A stretch of 64,000 bases of DNA from Exercitatus varius. GTDB lineage: Bacteria; Pseudomonadota; Gammaproteobacteria; Enterobacterales; Pasteurellaceae. The stretch is from contig NZ_JARQTO010000001.1 of NCBI RefSeq assembly GCF_029577735.1, forward strand, positions 62,001-126,000, given 5' to 3'. This document shows, piece after piece, positions 26,516 to 35,037 of this stretch. The notes beneath the pieces were generated by a model, which made no database searches, was not told the DNA's origin, and worked only from the letters and a program-made list of their open reading frames with translations. How positions within the stretch are numbered: position 1 is the stretch's first letter; every line of letters starts with the position of its first letter. Position numbers and translations under genes: made by a program.

Positions 26516-27391
26516 ATGCAAAAAACCTTTAAATTTTTATGCGTAATCGCCGGTGCGATTACTTATGGCTTCGCCACCGTTGGCAAAGCCAACGTTCAAA
26601 AAGCGTTGCTTTTTGTGACCGCACTTTTGTTGCCAAGTACGGTTTATGCTCAGGAACAGTTTGTTTCTCTCACGCTTTGCAGCGATCGCTTGCTGGCGGA
26701 ACTCGCTCGCCCCGAGCAAATTGCGGCAATGTCGCCTTATTCTAAAAATCCTTTGATGATGTTGGATAAATTCAATCGGGATAAGCCCGTGCTTGAGCCG
26801 GAGTTAAGCCAATTATTGCCGTATTTGGATAAAACCGTGCTGATTAACGAATATTTTTATCCGCAACTGACGGCGGATCTTAAAAAATCGGGCGTAAGGA
26901 TTATTCCGATTAACGACAGCCCGCAAACGCCCGCACAACTGTTCGAACTGATTTCACAGCTTGGCAAATTGACGGATAATCAAGCCAAAGCGGAGCAATT
27001 TATTACAACTCTAAAATCGCAAAATACTAATTTAAATCAACCGCTTACCGATACGTTGATTTTATCCGAAACGGGCGTGGCGGACACGCGGCAACCCAAC
27101 TATCAAACGTTATTGCAATTACTCGGTTTAACTCCGTTGAAAACGCCCTTAACGCCGCAGAATTTTTCCCTCGAAAAAGTGCTGTTAAGCCAGCCGAACG
27201 TGCTGATTTCATTAACGGATAAGCAAGGTTACAACGAACGGGCGGAGCTGTTTTCTCATCCGTTATGGAAAAAACTCTTTAAAAATCGCCCGCACTTTGA
27301 GCTTCCGATGAAATATACTTATTGCTTTGATCACGGCATTTGGCAAGGGGCGGAGGCGATTTATCGACAGTCAAAGGAAAAAAATGAGTAA
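26516..27391 (+). CDS. Periplasmic binding protein of a BtuFCD/FecBCD-type importer
   Basis: Helical-backbone solute-binding protein of a metal-chelate or corrinoid importer. The block SLTLCSDRLLAELARPEQIAAMSPYS resembles a BtuF-like family often linked to BtuB receptors. The N-terminus is odd: two hydrophobic segments (residues 8-22 and 28-43, the second ending STVYA before QEQF), and the ATG has no clear ribosome site. The real start may lie inside, or the first segment may be a read-in extension. A hairpin GTTGGCAAAGCCAAC at 26579-26593 lies in this region. The 3' end overlaps the permease gene by 8 bases. Confidence 0.7.
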   Translation: MQKTFKFLCVIAGAITYGFATVGKANVQKALLFVTALLLPSTVYAQEQFVSLTLCSDRLLAELARPEQIAAMSPYSKNPLMMLDKFNRDKPVLEPELSQLLPYLDKTVLINEYFYPQLTADLKKSGVRIIPINDSPQTPAQLFELISQLGKLTDNQAKAEQFITTLKSQNTNLNQPLTDTLILSETGVADTRQPNYQTLLQLLGLTPLKTPLTPQNFSLEKVLLSQPNVLISLTDKQGYNERAELFSHPLWKKLFKNRPHFELPMKYTYCFDHGIWQGAEAIYRQSKEKNE

Positions 27392-28364
27392 AATCATTAA
27401 ATTAAACAGCACACTTTTTGTTCTGCTGATCTTCATTATCAGCCTGGCAAGTTGGCATGATCTTGGCCATTTTTCTGCATTGAAAAATGCCGAAGGTATC
27501 ATCACCGATATGCGCCCGTTGGTGTTGTGGGACATTCGTTTGCCGCGTATTTTACTGGCTGTTCTGACGGGCGCGAGTTTGGCGGTGGCGGGCAATGCGA
27601 TGCAGGGGATTTTTCAGAATCCGCTGGCAAGCCCGGGATTGCTCGGCAGTGCGAACGGCGCGACGACGGCGAGTGTTTTTATTCTGTACTATTTTTCCGT
27701 GCCTTTTACCTTTTTACTGATTGGCGGGGTGCTGGGGGCGTTATTGAGCTTCCTGCTGGTGTATCTGATTGCCAAAAATCACGGCACAACCATGATGATT
27801 TTAAGCGGAGTGGCGGTCAATATGTTGCTCGGTTCAGCAATTGCATTGTTGCTGTCGAATGCCGAAAGCCCTTGGGCGTTGGCGGAACTTTACCGTTGGC
27901 TGCAAGGTTCGCTAATGTGGGCGAAGTTAGATACCTTATTGATTTCATTACCGATTATGCTGTTCGGCTTATTCTGTCTTTATCAACAACGGCGCTATCT
28001 GGATTTGCTCACCTTTGGCGAAGAAACCGCCGGTACAATGGGCGTTGATCCGAAACGCAGCTTTTTTATCACGACTCTCGGCGTGGCGTTATTGGTCGGC
28101 GCCACCATTCCGCAAACGGGAACCATCGGATTTATCGGCTTAATCGCTCCGCACTTGGCGCGTATTCTCCTGAAAAAGCGCCCTTCTCAGCTTTATTTCA
28201 CAAGCGGTTTAATTGGCGCATTAATTTTGCTGATTGCCGATCTTTGCATTTTGTATTTGCCGTTTTTTGCCCATATTTATGTGGGCACGCTCACGGCAAT
28301 TATCGGTGCGCCGTTTTTGATTTGGATTTTATTGACGCAACAACGGAGAATGGCAAATGATTAA
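27384..28364 (+). CDS. FecCD-family ABC permease (BtuC/FecD-like)
   Basis: Inner-membrane permease of the importer. Around ten hydrophobic helices are visible, with family blocks LPRILLAVLTGASLAVAGNA, NPLASPGLLGSANGA and GFIGLIAPHLAR. The frame is open from 27327, but the ATG at 27384 with AAGGA upstream gives 326 residues, typical for BtuC and FecD, and overlaps the binding-protein gene by 8 bases. It overlaps the ATPase gene by another 8 bases, so the three are translationally coupled. A perfect ACAAGCGGT lies at 28200-28208. Confidence 0.85.
   Translation: MSKIIKLNSTLFVLLIFIISLASWHDLGHFSALKNAEGIITDMRPLVLWDIRLPRILLAVLTGASLAVAGNAMQGIFQNPLASPGLLGSANGATTASVFILYYFSVPFTFLLIGGVLGALLSFLLVYLIAKNHGTTMMILSGVAVNMLLGSAIALLLSNAESPWALAELYRWLQGSLMWAKLDTLLISLPIMLFGLFCLYQQRRYLDLLTFGEETAGTMGVDPKRSFFITTLGVALLVGATIPQTGTIGFIGLIAPHLARILLKKRPSQLYFTSGLIGALILLIADLCILYLPFFAHIYVGTLTAIIGAPFLIWILLTQQRRMAND
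28200..28208 (+). repeat. A. pleuropneumoniae-type uptake signal
   Basis: Perfect ACAAGCGGT, the core of the other Pasteurellaceae uptake-signal dialect, inside the FecCD permease gene. Others are at 28983-28991, 31948-31956 and 38429-38437 (minus). Confidence 0.6.
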
Positions 28365-29085
28365 ACTGGAAAACGTCAGCTTTTCATTCGGTTTATCCAA
28401 TGTCAGTTGCCGAATTCCACAAGGCAAACTCATTGGTATTATGGGCGCAAATGGAGCGGGAAAATCCACTTTATTGAAAGGTATTGCGGGGATCTTGCCG
28501 CCTGCAAGTGGTGAGATTTGGCTCGAACATTGCAAATTATCGGAAATGAGCGCCAAACAGAAAAGCGAACGGCTGGCGTACTTCGCTCAAAATACCCGAA
28601 TTCATTGGGATTTGTCGGTTTATGATGTCATCGCGCTCGGTTTGCCAACGCCAACGAAGGACGAATCGGCAAAAGTGCGGTCGATTTCCGCGCAGTTTTT
28701 TCTTTCACATTTACTCGAAAAACCGTTCCGACAACTTTCAGGCGGCGAACAAGCCCGTGTGCAACTGGCCCGTTGCTGCATTAAACAAGCTCCGTTGTTG
28801 CTCGCCGATGAACCTATTGCGTCGCTCGATCCCTATTATCAAATCGATATGATGGAACGGCTTAAATCTCTCACGCCGCAGAAAACCTGCGTGATGGCCA
28901 TTCACCATCTGGATTTAGCTTATCGCTTTTGTGATGAAATTATTTTGTTGGAGAAAGGAAAAATCCTCGCCAACGGCGCAACACAAGCGGTATTAAATGC
29001 GGAAAATCTGGCCAGGGCGTTTGGTGTGAAAGTTAAAATGGATCAGGCAAAGAGAGAAATTTTTGCTATCGAGAAAATGACTTAA
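28357..29085 (+). CDS. ABC transporter ATPase (FecE/BtuD-like)
   Basis: Energises the neighbouring permease. Walker A GANGAGKST is near residues 30-38, the Q-loop is at AYFAQN, the signature LSGGEQARVQLARC follows, Walker B is LLLADEPIASLD, and the switch histidine is in MAIHHLDLA. Length 242 is normal for the family. It is the last gene of the receptor-binding protein-permease-ATPase set. It contains both uptake-signal types: AAGTGCGGT near 28673 and ACAAGCGGT at 28983-28991. Confidence 0.85.
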   Translation: MIKLENVSFSFGLSNVSCRIPQGKLIGIMGANGAGKSTLLKGIAGILPPASGEIWLEHCKLSEMSAKQKSERLAYFAQNTRIHWDLSVYDVIALGLPTPTKDESAKVRSISAQFFLSHLLEKPFRQLSGGEQARVQLARCCIKQAPLLLADEPIASLDPYYQIDMMERLKSLTPQKTCVMAIHHLDLAYRFCDEIILLEKGKILANGATQAVLNAENLARAFGVKVKMDQAKREIFAIEKMT

Positions 29086-29095
29086 GTATAAACTG

Positions 29096-29132
29096 AAAAC
29101 AGCCGTTCGATTTTCTGTCAAACGGCTGTTTT
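29096..29132. terminator. Bidirectional terminator after the importer operon
   Basis: AAAACAGCCGTT (29096-29107) pairs perfectly with AACGGCTGTTTT (29121-29132), loop 13 bases, between the ATPase gene and the convergent lipoprotein gene. Confidence 0.88.
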
Positions 29133-29146
29133 GATTTAGATCATAG

Positions 29147-29608
29147 TTAACTTTCCCGACAATCCAGCCAAGGCATCCGCATTCCCTGATGATTTTTGTA
29201 ATAAACCGAACTGTGTTCGTGCGCAACTAAATCAATATAATCGCCTTGAATCGGGCGGTATGAGCGATATGTGACTTCAAAACGGGAAGCTTGCGCATTA
29301 AGCGCTTTGTTTTCAATATGATCAAACGGCCGGGCTTTGTCACCGTCTAACTGGAAATAAATTCCAAAGTTATCCTTCATGCGGCTTTCTCGCGAAAGCG
29401 GAAAATAGGTAGATAAATAAGAATCTGCGCCCGTTTCAAAATTCGTACAAGTGTAATAATAACGTTTGTAGTTGGCGGCGTTTTGTAATTCTGCCGGACT
29501 AATATCATCCTTTAAATAACCCGTTTTCACCGGCGCGGTCGGTTTAGGCGCACAAGCGAATAGCGCGGTAAGGGTTGATGTCAATAAAATGAGTTTTAGT
29601 TTGTTCAT
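29147..29608 (-). CDS. Hypothetical lipoprotein
   Basis: 153 residues, function not recognised. The N-terminus has a lysine-rich start, a hydrophobic core and a lipobox ending LFAC with C19, so it is probably a lipid-anchored envelope protein. Two more cysteines, one in YYYTCTNF and one in WLDCRES at the C-terminus, could form a disulfide spanning the mature domain. The frame is open to 29809, but the upstream part has no signal features and the ATG at 29608 gives a clean lipoprotein. It is convergent with the importer operon across a terminator. Confidence 0.7.
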   Translation of the reverse strand: MNKLKLILLTSTLTALFACAPKPTAPVKTGYLKDDISPAELQNAANYKRYYYTCTNFETGADSYLSTYFPLSRESRMKDNFGIYFQLDGDKARPFDHIENKALNAQASRFEVTYRSYRPIQGDYIDLVAHEHSSVYYKNHQGMRMPWLDCRES

Positions 29609-29732
29609 AATTAAAATTCCGAGAAATATAGGAAAATAGAGTGGTGCTATGATAGCGTAAATTATAGGGAGTGTAGAAGTTAAAAAATTTATCGGTGTTA
29701 TTGAACTTGTTTGGTTGTGCTTTATTTTACAA

Positions 29733-29760
29733 ATAACCCACGGCTTATGTCGTAGGTTAT
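29733..29760. mobile_element. IS200/IS605-like terminal hairpin remnant
   Basis: ATAACCCACGGC (29733-29744) and GTCGTAGGTTAT (29749-29760) form a 12-bp stem with two G-T wobbles and a 4-base loop, the look of the subterminal hairpins of IS200/IS605 elements. About 100 bp of structured, gene-free sequence follow (CTAGGAAGCGAAACAT at 29824-29839). No tnpA or tnpB remains. It may be a remnant or a non-autonomous copy; recognised by appearance only. Confidence 0.45.
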
Positions 29761-29861
29761 ACGTGGTGTTGCTCCGCCGGAGTAAGCTGAGTTTTCGTGC
29801 CGGAGGCATGATAGATGCTTAAGCTAGGAAGCGAAACATGGGCAAAGCTCCTCGCAGTCAG

Positions 29862-30701
29862 TCAAAATAAACTCTGCTGCCCAGCTAAACATTCGGGTGT
29901 TTCTTTCACTTGAAATCCATAGTTCGCTAAATAGCCTTTCAGACTTTCGATATTGTAGAAAGAATGGCTGTTGGAGGTGTTTTGAAAATAAAGATAAAGC
30001 TGATCAAATTCCGCTTTTCGCTGATTTAACAATGCCGCTAGTTGTTGTAATTCGGTTTCGCTATAGCGATAATCGTGACGTTCTTGTGCCGATTGTGCTT
30101 TCCACCAGTGGGGATTACGACCGTGTAATCGCAGGTAAGCGGTGCGTTGGTTCGCATAAAACTGAAAGGTAGGCAAACCGATATTCTGCGGATAATCCAC
30201 ATTGCACCAAATCAGATTTTCCTTACCGTGAAAATAATCCAGCACCGACTGTGTATGCCAACTGGTGTGACGAAATTCAATGGCAAGGGGATAATCACTA
30301 AACCACGACACCAGTTCCGCAAGATAGTAACGGTTTGCGTGCTGACGTTCAAAACTGGTCGGGAATTGCACAAATAAATTGGCTAAACAATGGCTATCAC
30401 GCAACGGTTGTAATGCGTCCAAAAACGCCTGTGCTTGCTCGGCGGTAGCGGTACGTTTATGGCTAAAATCTTGATGCAGTTTCACCGAAAATTTTAACCG
30501 CCCTTCCGCCTTTTCTAACATACCTTGCACCGCCTTATAGCCAATCGGGGCGTGAAAGGTGCTGTTGATTTCAACGGTGTCGTAATGCTGGCTGTAAACC
30601 GACAAAAAATCCGCTTTGTCCGTCCCAAACGGGTAGAGCGTACCGACTAAATCCGTATCACTATAACCGCCCGTGCCGATGTAGATGTGGGGTGTGTGCA
30701 T
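29862..30701 (-). CDS. DUF72 (YecE-like) family protein
   Basis: 279 residues of the DUF72 family, which has a TIM-barrel-like fold and no settled function. N-terminal IYIGTGGYSDTDLVGTLYP and the blocks YDTVEINSTFHAP, FSVKLHQDFSHKR, LAIEFRHTSWH and TAYLRLHGRN are typical. It follows the Fic gene by 23 bases in the same direction and is probably cotranscribed with it. It is accessory here: the stretch lacks Haemophilus-type uptake signals and sits beside an insertion-element remnant. Confidence 0.85.
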   Translation of the reverse strand: MHTPHIYIGTGGYSDTDLVGTLYPFGTDKADFLSVYSQHYDTVEINSTFHAPIGYKAVQGMLEKAEGRLKFSVKLHQDFSHKRTATAEQAQAFLDALQPLRDSHCLANLFVQFPTSFERQHANRYYLAELVSWFSDYPLAIEFRHTSWHTQSVLDYFHGKENLIWCNVDYPQNIGLPTFQFYANQRTAYLRLHGRNPHWWKAQSAQERHDYRYSETELQQLAALLNQRKAEFDQLYLYFQNTSNSHSFYNIESLKGYLANYGFQVKETPECLAGQQSLF

Positions 30702-30724
30702 TTTTTATATCTTGTTTTTGTTAT

Positions 30725-31828
30725 TTATCGAAATCGATATTTCCCTTTACCTTGTCCTGCGACTTTTTCTATTGCCTTCATTTCTAACATTTTCTTTATC
30801 AATTCCGATGAGGCAGATGCGGAAAGATGAAGGGTATTGACCACATCTATTCGTGAAAAAATACGATTAGCTAAAATCTGAGAAAGTGCGGTGATATGTT
30901 TCTGTGTTTTCTCTGAATGTCTTGTTTTTTCGTCAGGATTTTGTTCAATGTCTTGTTTTTTATGTTCAATGTCTTGCTTTTGTTTTTCAATATCCTGTTT
31001 TTCCAAAAATTGACTGCTATGGATATGCAACTGGCGATTGCTTAGTAGATTGTTTTCGCCTAATAACAAATTACGCAGAAATAAAAGCAAGTATTCATTG
31101 GTTTCATAAACCCCTTTGGCGAGATTATTATAATTTGCTCGTACCAACGCATTGCGGAAATACCACGAATTTTCGGCAAAAATATCATTCGTAACATTAA
31201 ACCCTAATGTTTTTAAATACTTAATAAAAAACACAGCTGTGGTGCGAGTATTGCCCTCTTCAAAAACGTGAATTTGCCATAAACGTGCAATAAATGTGGC
31301 TAAATGCATCATAATTTCTTCAAGAGAAAGCCCTCGATAACTAAAATTTTTCTCCTGCGATAAATCATATTCCAAGGTATTTTTCAATTCAGATGCCATA
31401 CCATACACTACCGTTTCGCCCTCTAACACCCACTCTTTTTTAGTAATGTTATAAGTACGAATTTGTCCTGCGTGAGAGTAAATATCTTTAAACAGATATT
31501 TATGAATGGCTAAATACTGATTGGCATTAAATGAAAAAGCAGGCTCCGACAGCAATTTTGCAATACGCACCGAAACTTTGTCCGCTTCTTCTGTGCGATC
31601 CTCGCTGGTTAATGACGGATTTTCTTCATAATATTGGCTAATCCATTGCTCTGCTGTATCAATGGAAATCTCACCTTCAATATTTTTAATCGCAGTACTG
31701 ATCAAATATTGAGATGGCTTTAATCCATCAACCTCTTGCAGCCCGATTGCCGTTTGCCAAGCATAGCTCTTTTCCTTTTTATCCGCTTCAATATGGCGGA
31801 TATATTCTTCAAAAGGATCTTTAGTCAT
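30725..31828 (-). CDS. Fic-domain protein (probable AMPylating enzyme)
   Basis: Fic enzymes transfer AMP or other nucleotides to target proteins. The active-site motif is HVFEEGNTRTT with catalytic H187, a variant of HxFx(D/E)GNGR in which the second glycine is threonine. The N-terminal part (residues 30-75; a segment NIEGEISIDTAEQWI) may be an inhibitory helix as in self-inhibited Fic proteins, but the canonical (S/T)xxxE(G/N) is not exact. Residues about 270-310 are a charged Q/K/E-rich repeat (QDIEKQKQDIEHKKQDIEQ), probably a coiled coil, and the end looks like a winged helix for DNA binding. First gene of a pair with the DUF72 gene; divergent from the HD-ATPase gene. Confidence 0.85.
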   Translation of the reverse strand: MTKDPFEEYIRHIEADKKEKSYAWQTAIGLQEVDGLKPSQYLISTAIKNIEGEISIDTAEQWISQYYEENPSLTSEDRTEEADKVSVRIAKLLSEPAFSFNANQYLAIHKYLFKDIYSHAGQIRTYNITKKEWVLEGETVVYGMASELKNTLEYDLSQEKNFSYRGLSLEEIMMHLATFIARLWQIHVFEEGNTRTTAVFFIKYLKTLGFNVTNDIFAENSWYFRNALVRANYNNLAKGVYETNEYLLLFLRNLLLGENNLLSNRQLHIHSSQFLEKQDIEKQKQDIEHKKQDIEQNPDEKTRHSEKTQKHITALSQILANRIFSRIDVVNTLHLSASASSELIKKMLEMKAIEKVAGQGKGKYRFR

Positions 31829-32094
31829 TCTGTTTTTCCGTTGTGCAATATTTTGGATAAATGTAACCGCTTATCGTGGTTTTGTCGAATGGAAATAAGG
31901 GATTTTTCGATGGAGATTGCAAATATAGAAAAATGTAGGGATGTCTTACAAGCGGTCGATTTGGGGAGGAATTCTGCAAAGTTTTTAGGCGAGGTGACCA
32001 CTTGTTTTTTTATTCCTTAAATTGACATCGACAAATGGCCTCATCTAAACTTGTAGAAAAATTCAAGTTGTTAGTATCACTTTTGGAGTAATAT
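31829..32094. promoter_or_regulatory. Divergent promoter region of the Fic and HD-ATPase genes
   Basis: No gene is supported in this 266-bp gap. For the rightward gene a good promoter is seen: TTGACA (32022-32027), 18-base spacer, TAAACT (32046-32051), and GGAG about ten bases before the ATG. A perfect ACAAGCGGTC, the A. pleuropneumoniae-type uptake signal, is at 31948. Confidence 0.55.
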
Positions 32095-34968
32095 ATGAAC
32101 ACTATATTAAATAGCCTAGAACAATACTTTGAACAGGCTTGCGAGCAACATCCACAGCTACAATATCTCCGTTCACAATGGGGGTTTGATAAAGAGTTAA
32201 TTAGTAAAGCTTTACAAAATGTTGGCCATATTTTTCCACACTATAGTCGCCATGATGTATCACACTCAAAGCAGATTATTATCAATATTGAACGATTATT
32301 GGGAGATAAAATTCAATATTTAACAGCTACAGATATGTGGCTAATACTTGAAGCTGCATATTCTCATGATATAGGAATGGTCATTACTCAAAAACAAATT
32401 GAAGAAATGAATTCTCCTTCATTTCATGATTTTGTTCAGAAATTATCATTAGATGAACAGAGTGAATTATCTTCTTTTGCTAAAAAATGGCTACAAGATG
32501 AAGCCGTTCTACCTCAAAGAGCAAAGGCTCATGACTTTTTTCAGCAATATATTCAACTATTAGCAGAATGGTATCGCCGTAAACACCCTATAAATTCAGC
32601 AAATATTGTTAGAAATCCATGGGAAGAGATAGGGTTAAATTCCTCAAGAAATGAACTTATTCCAAAACGTTTATTTAATATTTTAGCTAAAATTTGTAAA
32701 GCTCACGGAGATAGTTTTGAGCAAATACTAAAAGAGCTTCCTAAGGCAGAAGCAGGGTTAGGAACGGAAGACTGTCACCCATTATATATTGCGTGTCTAC
32801 TTAGAATGGGGGATCTACTTGATATTGACGATAACCGATTCTGTCCAGTTATGATGGCTATGTGTAGTCATAATTTACCTTCATTAAGCCGAGCTCATAG
32901 AGATAAACATCTTTCAGTTCAACACTTTCGCCTAGATTCAGAACGAATTGAAGTTGAATGTACTTGTCCAACTCCAGAATCTTATGAAGCTGCGTTTGAT
33001 TGGTTCGAATGGTTAAAAATAGAATACCATAATCAAACTCAGCATTGGGATCAAATAGTACCTAGTAAACAACTTGGTAGACTTCCAACCTTAATGAGCC
33101 CTAAGGTAACTATTCAGCATCCATATATCATTATTGAAGAAGGTAAAAAACCATCTTTTCAGCTTAATAAAGAAAGTATGTTAAATTTAGTCAGAGGTTC
33201 TGGCTTATATAGTTCTCGTTTTGATAGTATTCGAGAAATATTACAAAATGCGGTTGATTCAACTCTACACCGTATTTGGATTGAAAATAAAAATACATAT
33301 GATTTTTCTAATCTTTCACCAATTGATGAAAATTATCTTAAACTTGTAGATAAATATAAAATCCAAGTTAATTTTGAACCTAAAGAAGCTAATAGTGATA
33401 TTTGGGTTTTAACTGTTAAAGATAAAGGTATAGGTATTAGTCTTAATGATTTAAAATTTATGTTAAATATTGGTAGTACTAAATATAACAGTGAGAAACA
33501 AAAAAGATTAAATGAAATGCCAATGTGGTTTAGACCGTCTGGTGCTTTTGGTATTGGACTGCAAAGTGCATTTTTATTAGCTGATGAGTTTTATATTACA
33601 AGCACATCAATTATTGATAGAAGAAGTTTTGAAATGCACTTTAATAAATATCAAGGAATTAGTATTAAGGAAGTAGATTATTCTGTGTTTAATTCTTTTG
33701 GATGTGAGTTCAAAATTAATATTAAAGTGGAAAAACTTCCCAAGAGTTATAGTTATTCTCACCAGAATAATATGTATACAGAGATTAGTAATCGACTTAA
33801 GGAATATGATATTACTAACTCCGAGTTTCGATTAGACTTTGTTGAGACTATGTCTATTTTAGGTCAAATAATAGAATTTAATATTAATTCTCCTGTTAAA
33901 ATAGAACTACTTTCTTATAAGGAAGAAGGTTTTAATAAATATAGAGATAAAGCTTATTGGGATTCGGAAGAAAATATTATGTTGTTTGATATTTCATTCG
34001 GAGACTTCTCTAGCTTTATAGATACATTCTTTAGAGGTCAGAAATTTTCAGGTTTGTCAATAAATATTCCATCTATGTATTGCAAGGTGGATATTTATTC
34101 TGAAACTTCTGATAGATTTCTTAGTTATAATAGAGAGAAGATTTTATCTACTAGTTCTTTGGGTACAGTCAATAAGATTTATAAGACTATTAAGAACTAT
34201 ATTGAGAAAAATTTTAATAAAATTCCGGCTGATCAAAAACCTTTTGCAGCTCTCAGTTATTATTATGTATCTGATGATATGGAAGATATAGACTCACACA
34301 TAATTAGGAAAATTAATGACGTGGGGAACCAAAGCTCATATAATATAAATGAACTAATAAATAAAATTAAGAATAACCCTTGTCAAGAAAGTATTGTTTT
34401 TATAGATGGGGATTATAATGGTAAATTTCTTGGAGAACAAACTATAAAAAATAACATAAGGAAATACCTGTTACACTTTTTACTATTGAGTGTTACGGAA
34501 TCAAATGTTTTTTATTGTATTGATAAAGAAGACACTAAGGGAGATAATAGCTATCAAAATATTGATAAGTTTAAGTATAGTTTTGATAAGAATGATATTT
34601 TTCCTGTGTCAGAAAAGTATTTTATAGAAATCATTAAAAATAAGAAACACTCAAATCAACGAGGGTGTAGATTATTCTTTCCTGCTTGGGGAAAATATAG
34701 AAAATTATCTATAAGAACTGAAAGTTTTTCTTATGGTGATATGTTTGGATATACTTCATATAAAGATGATTTTTTGATATTACCTATTGATTTTAGACAT
34801 AATATTATTGATGAAAAATTCTTTGATAACTCTGAGAGCTTAGTAAATTGGATATATAACAACAAAAAACAGGAACACCTTAGCAAAGAAGAAATTCGTA
34901 CCTTAATCAAGGATCTAATTGAAGAATTGAAAAAAATATTAGTTTCAGATATAAATGAGGATAAATAA
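32095..34968 (+). CDS. HD-domain/Hsp90-like (GHKL) ATPase fusion, putative conflict-system protein
   Basis: 957 residues. The N-terminal third (about 40-260) looks like an HD phosphohydrolase: H53-D54 and H57 in YSRHDVSHSKQ, the H91-D92 pair in AAYSHDIGM, and LLDIDDNRF around 245. The central part (about 370-560) is a GHKL ATPase: N-box REILQNAVDST (N near 386), DKGIGIS near 442, and the lid GAFGIGLQS near 483. The C-terminal 400 residues are not recognised. Such HD plus Hsp90-like fusions are found as lone accessory genes and have been suggested as conflict-system components. The gene is strikingly AT-rich, rich in AAT, TAT and ATT codons, and has no uptake signal of the host type: probably acquired. 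Function unproved. Confidence 0.75.
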   Translation: MNTILNSLEQYFEQACEQHPQLQYLRSQWGFDKELISKALQNVGHIFPHYSRHDVSHSKQIIINIERLLGDKIQYLTATDMWLILEAAYSHDIGMVITQKQIEEMNSPSFHDFVQKLSLDEQSELSSFAKKWLQDEAVLPQRAKAHDFFQQYIQLLAEWYRRKHPINSANIVRNPWEEIGLNSSRNELIPKRLFNILAKICKAHGDSFEQILKELPKAEAGLGTEDCHPLYIACLLRMGDLLDIDDNRFCPVMMAMCSHNLPSLSRAHRDKHLSVQHFRLDSERIEVECTCPTPESYEAAFDWFEWLKIEYHNQTQHWDQIVPSKQLGRLPTLMSPKVTIQHPYIIIEEGKKPSFQLNKESMLNLVRGSGLYSSRFDSIREILQNAVDSTLHRIWIENKNTYDFSNLSPIDENYLKLVDKYKIQVNFEPKEANSDIWVLTVKDKGIGISLNDLKFMLNIGSTKYNSEKQKRLNEMPMWFRPSGAFGIGLQSAFLLADEFYITSTSIIDRRSFEMHFNKYQGISIKEVDYSVFNSFGCEFKINIKVEKLPKSYSYSHQNNMYTEISNRLKEYDITNSEFRLDFVETMSILGQIIEFNINSPVKIELLSYKEEGFNKYRDKAYWDSEENIMLFDISFGDFSSFIDTFFRGQKFSGLSINIPSMYCKVDIYSETSDRFLSYNREKILSTSSLGTVNKIYKTIKNYIEKNFNKIPADQKPFAALSYYYVSDDMEDIDSHIIRKINDVGNQSSYNINELINKIKNNPCQESIVFIDGDYNGKFLGEQTIKNNIRKYLLHFLLLSVTESNVFYCIDKEDTKGDNSYQNIDKFKYSFDKNDIFPVSEKYFIEIIKNKKHSNQRGCRLFFPAWGKYRKLSIRTESFSYGDMFGYTSYKDDFLILPIDFRHNIIDEKFFDNSESLVNWIYNNKKQEHLSKEEIRTLIKDLIEELKKILVSDINEDK

Positions 34969-34983
34969 TTAAGCAAAACATAT

Positions 34984-35001
34984 GGCGGGTTAAAAACCGC
35001 C
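34984..35001. terminator. Weak hairpin between the HD-ATPase gene and metH
   Basis: GGCGGGTT and AAACCGCC pair with one mismatch in the 69-bp gap between the convergent genes. There is no long T-run, so termination is uncertain. Confidence 0.4.
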
Positions 35002-35037
35002 ACTACATTACGTCTCTTTAGTTTGCGACTTCACATC

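Noticed and set aside
31736..32020. 94-codon plus-strand frame beginning inside the Fic gene
   Set aside because: It overlaps the Fic coding region antisense and has no ribosome site or family resemblance.
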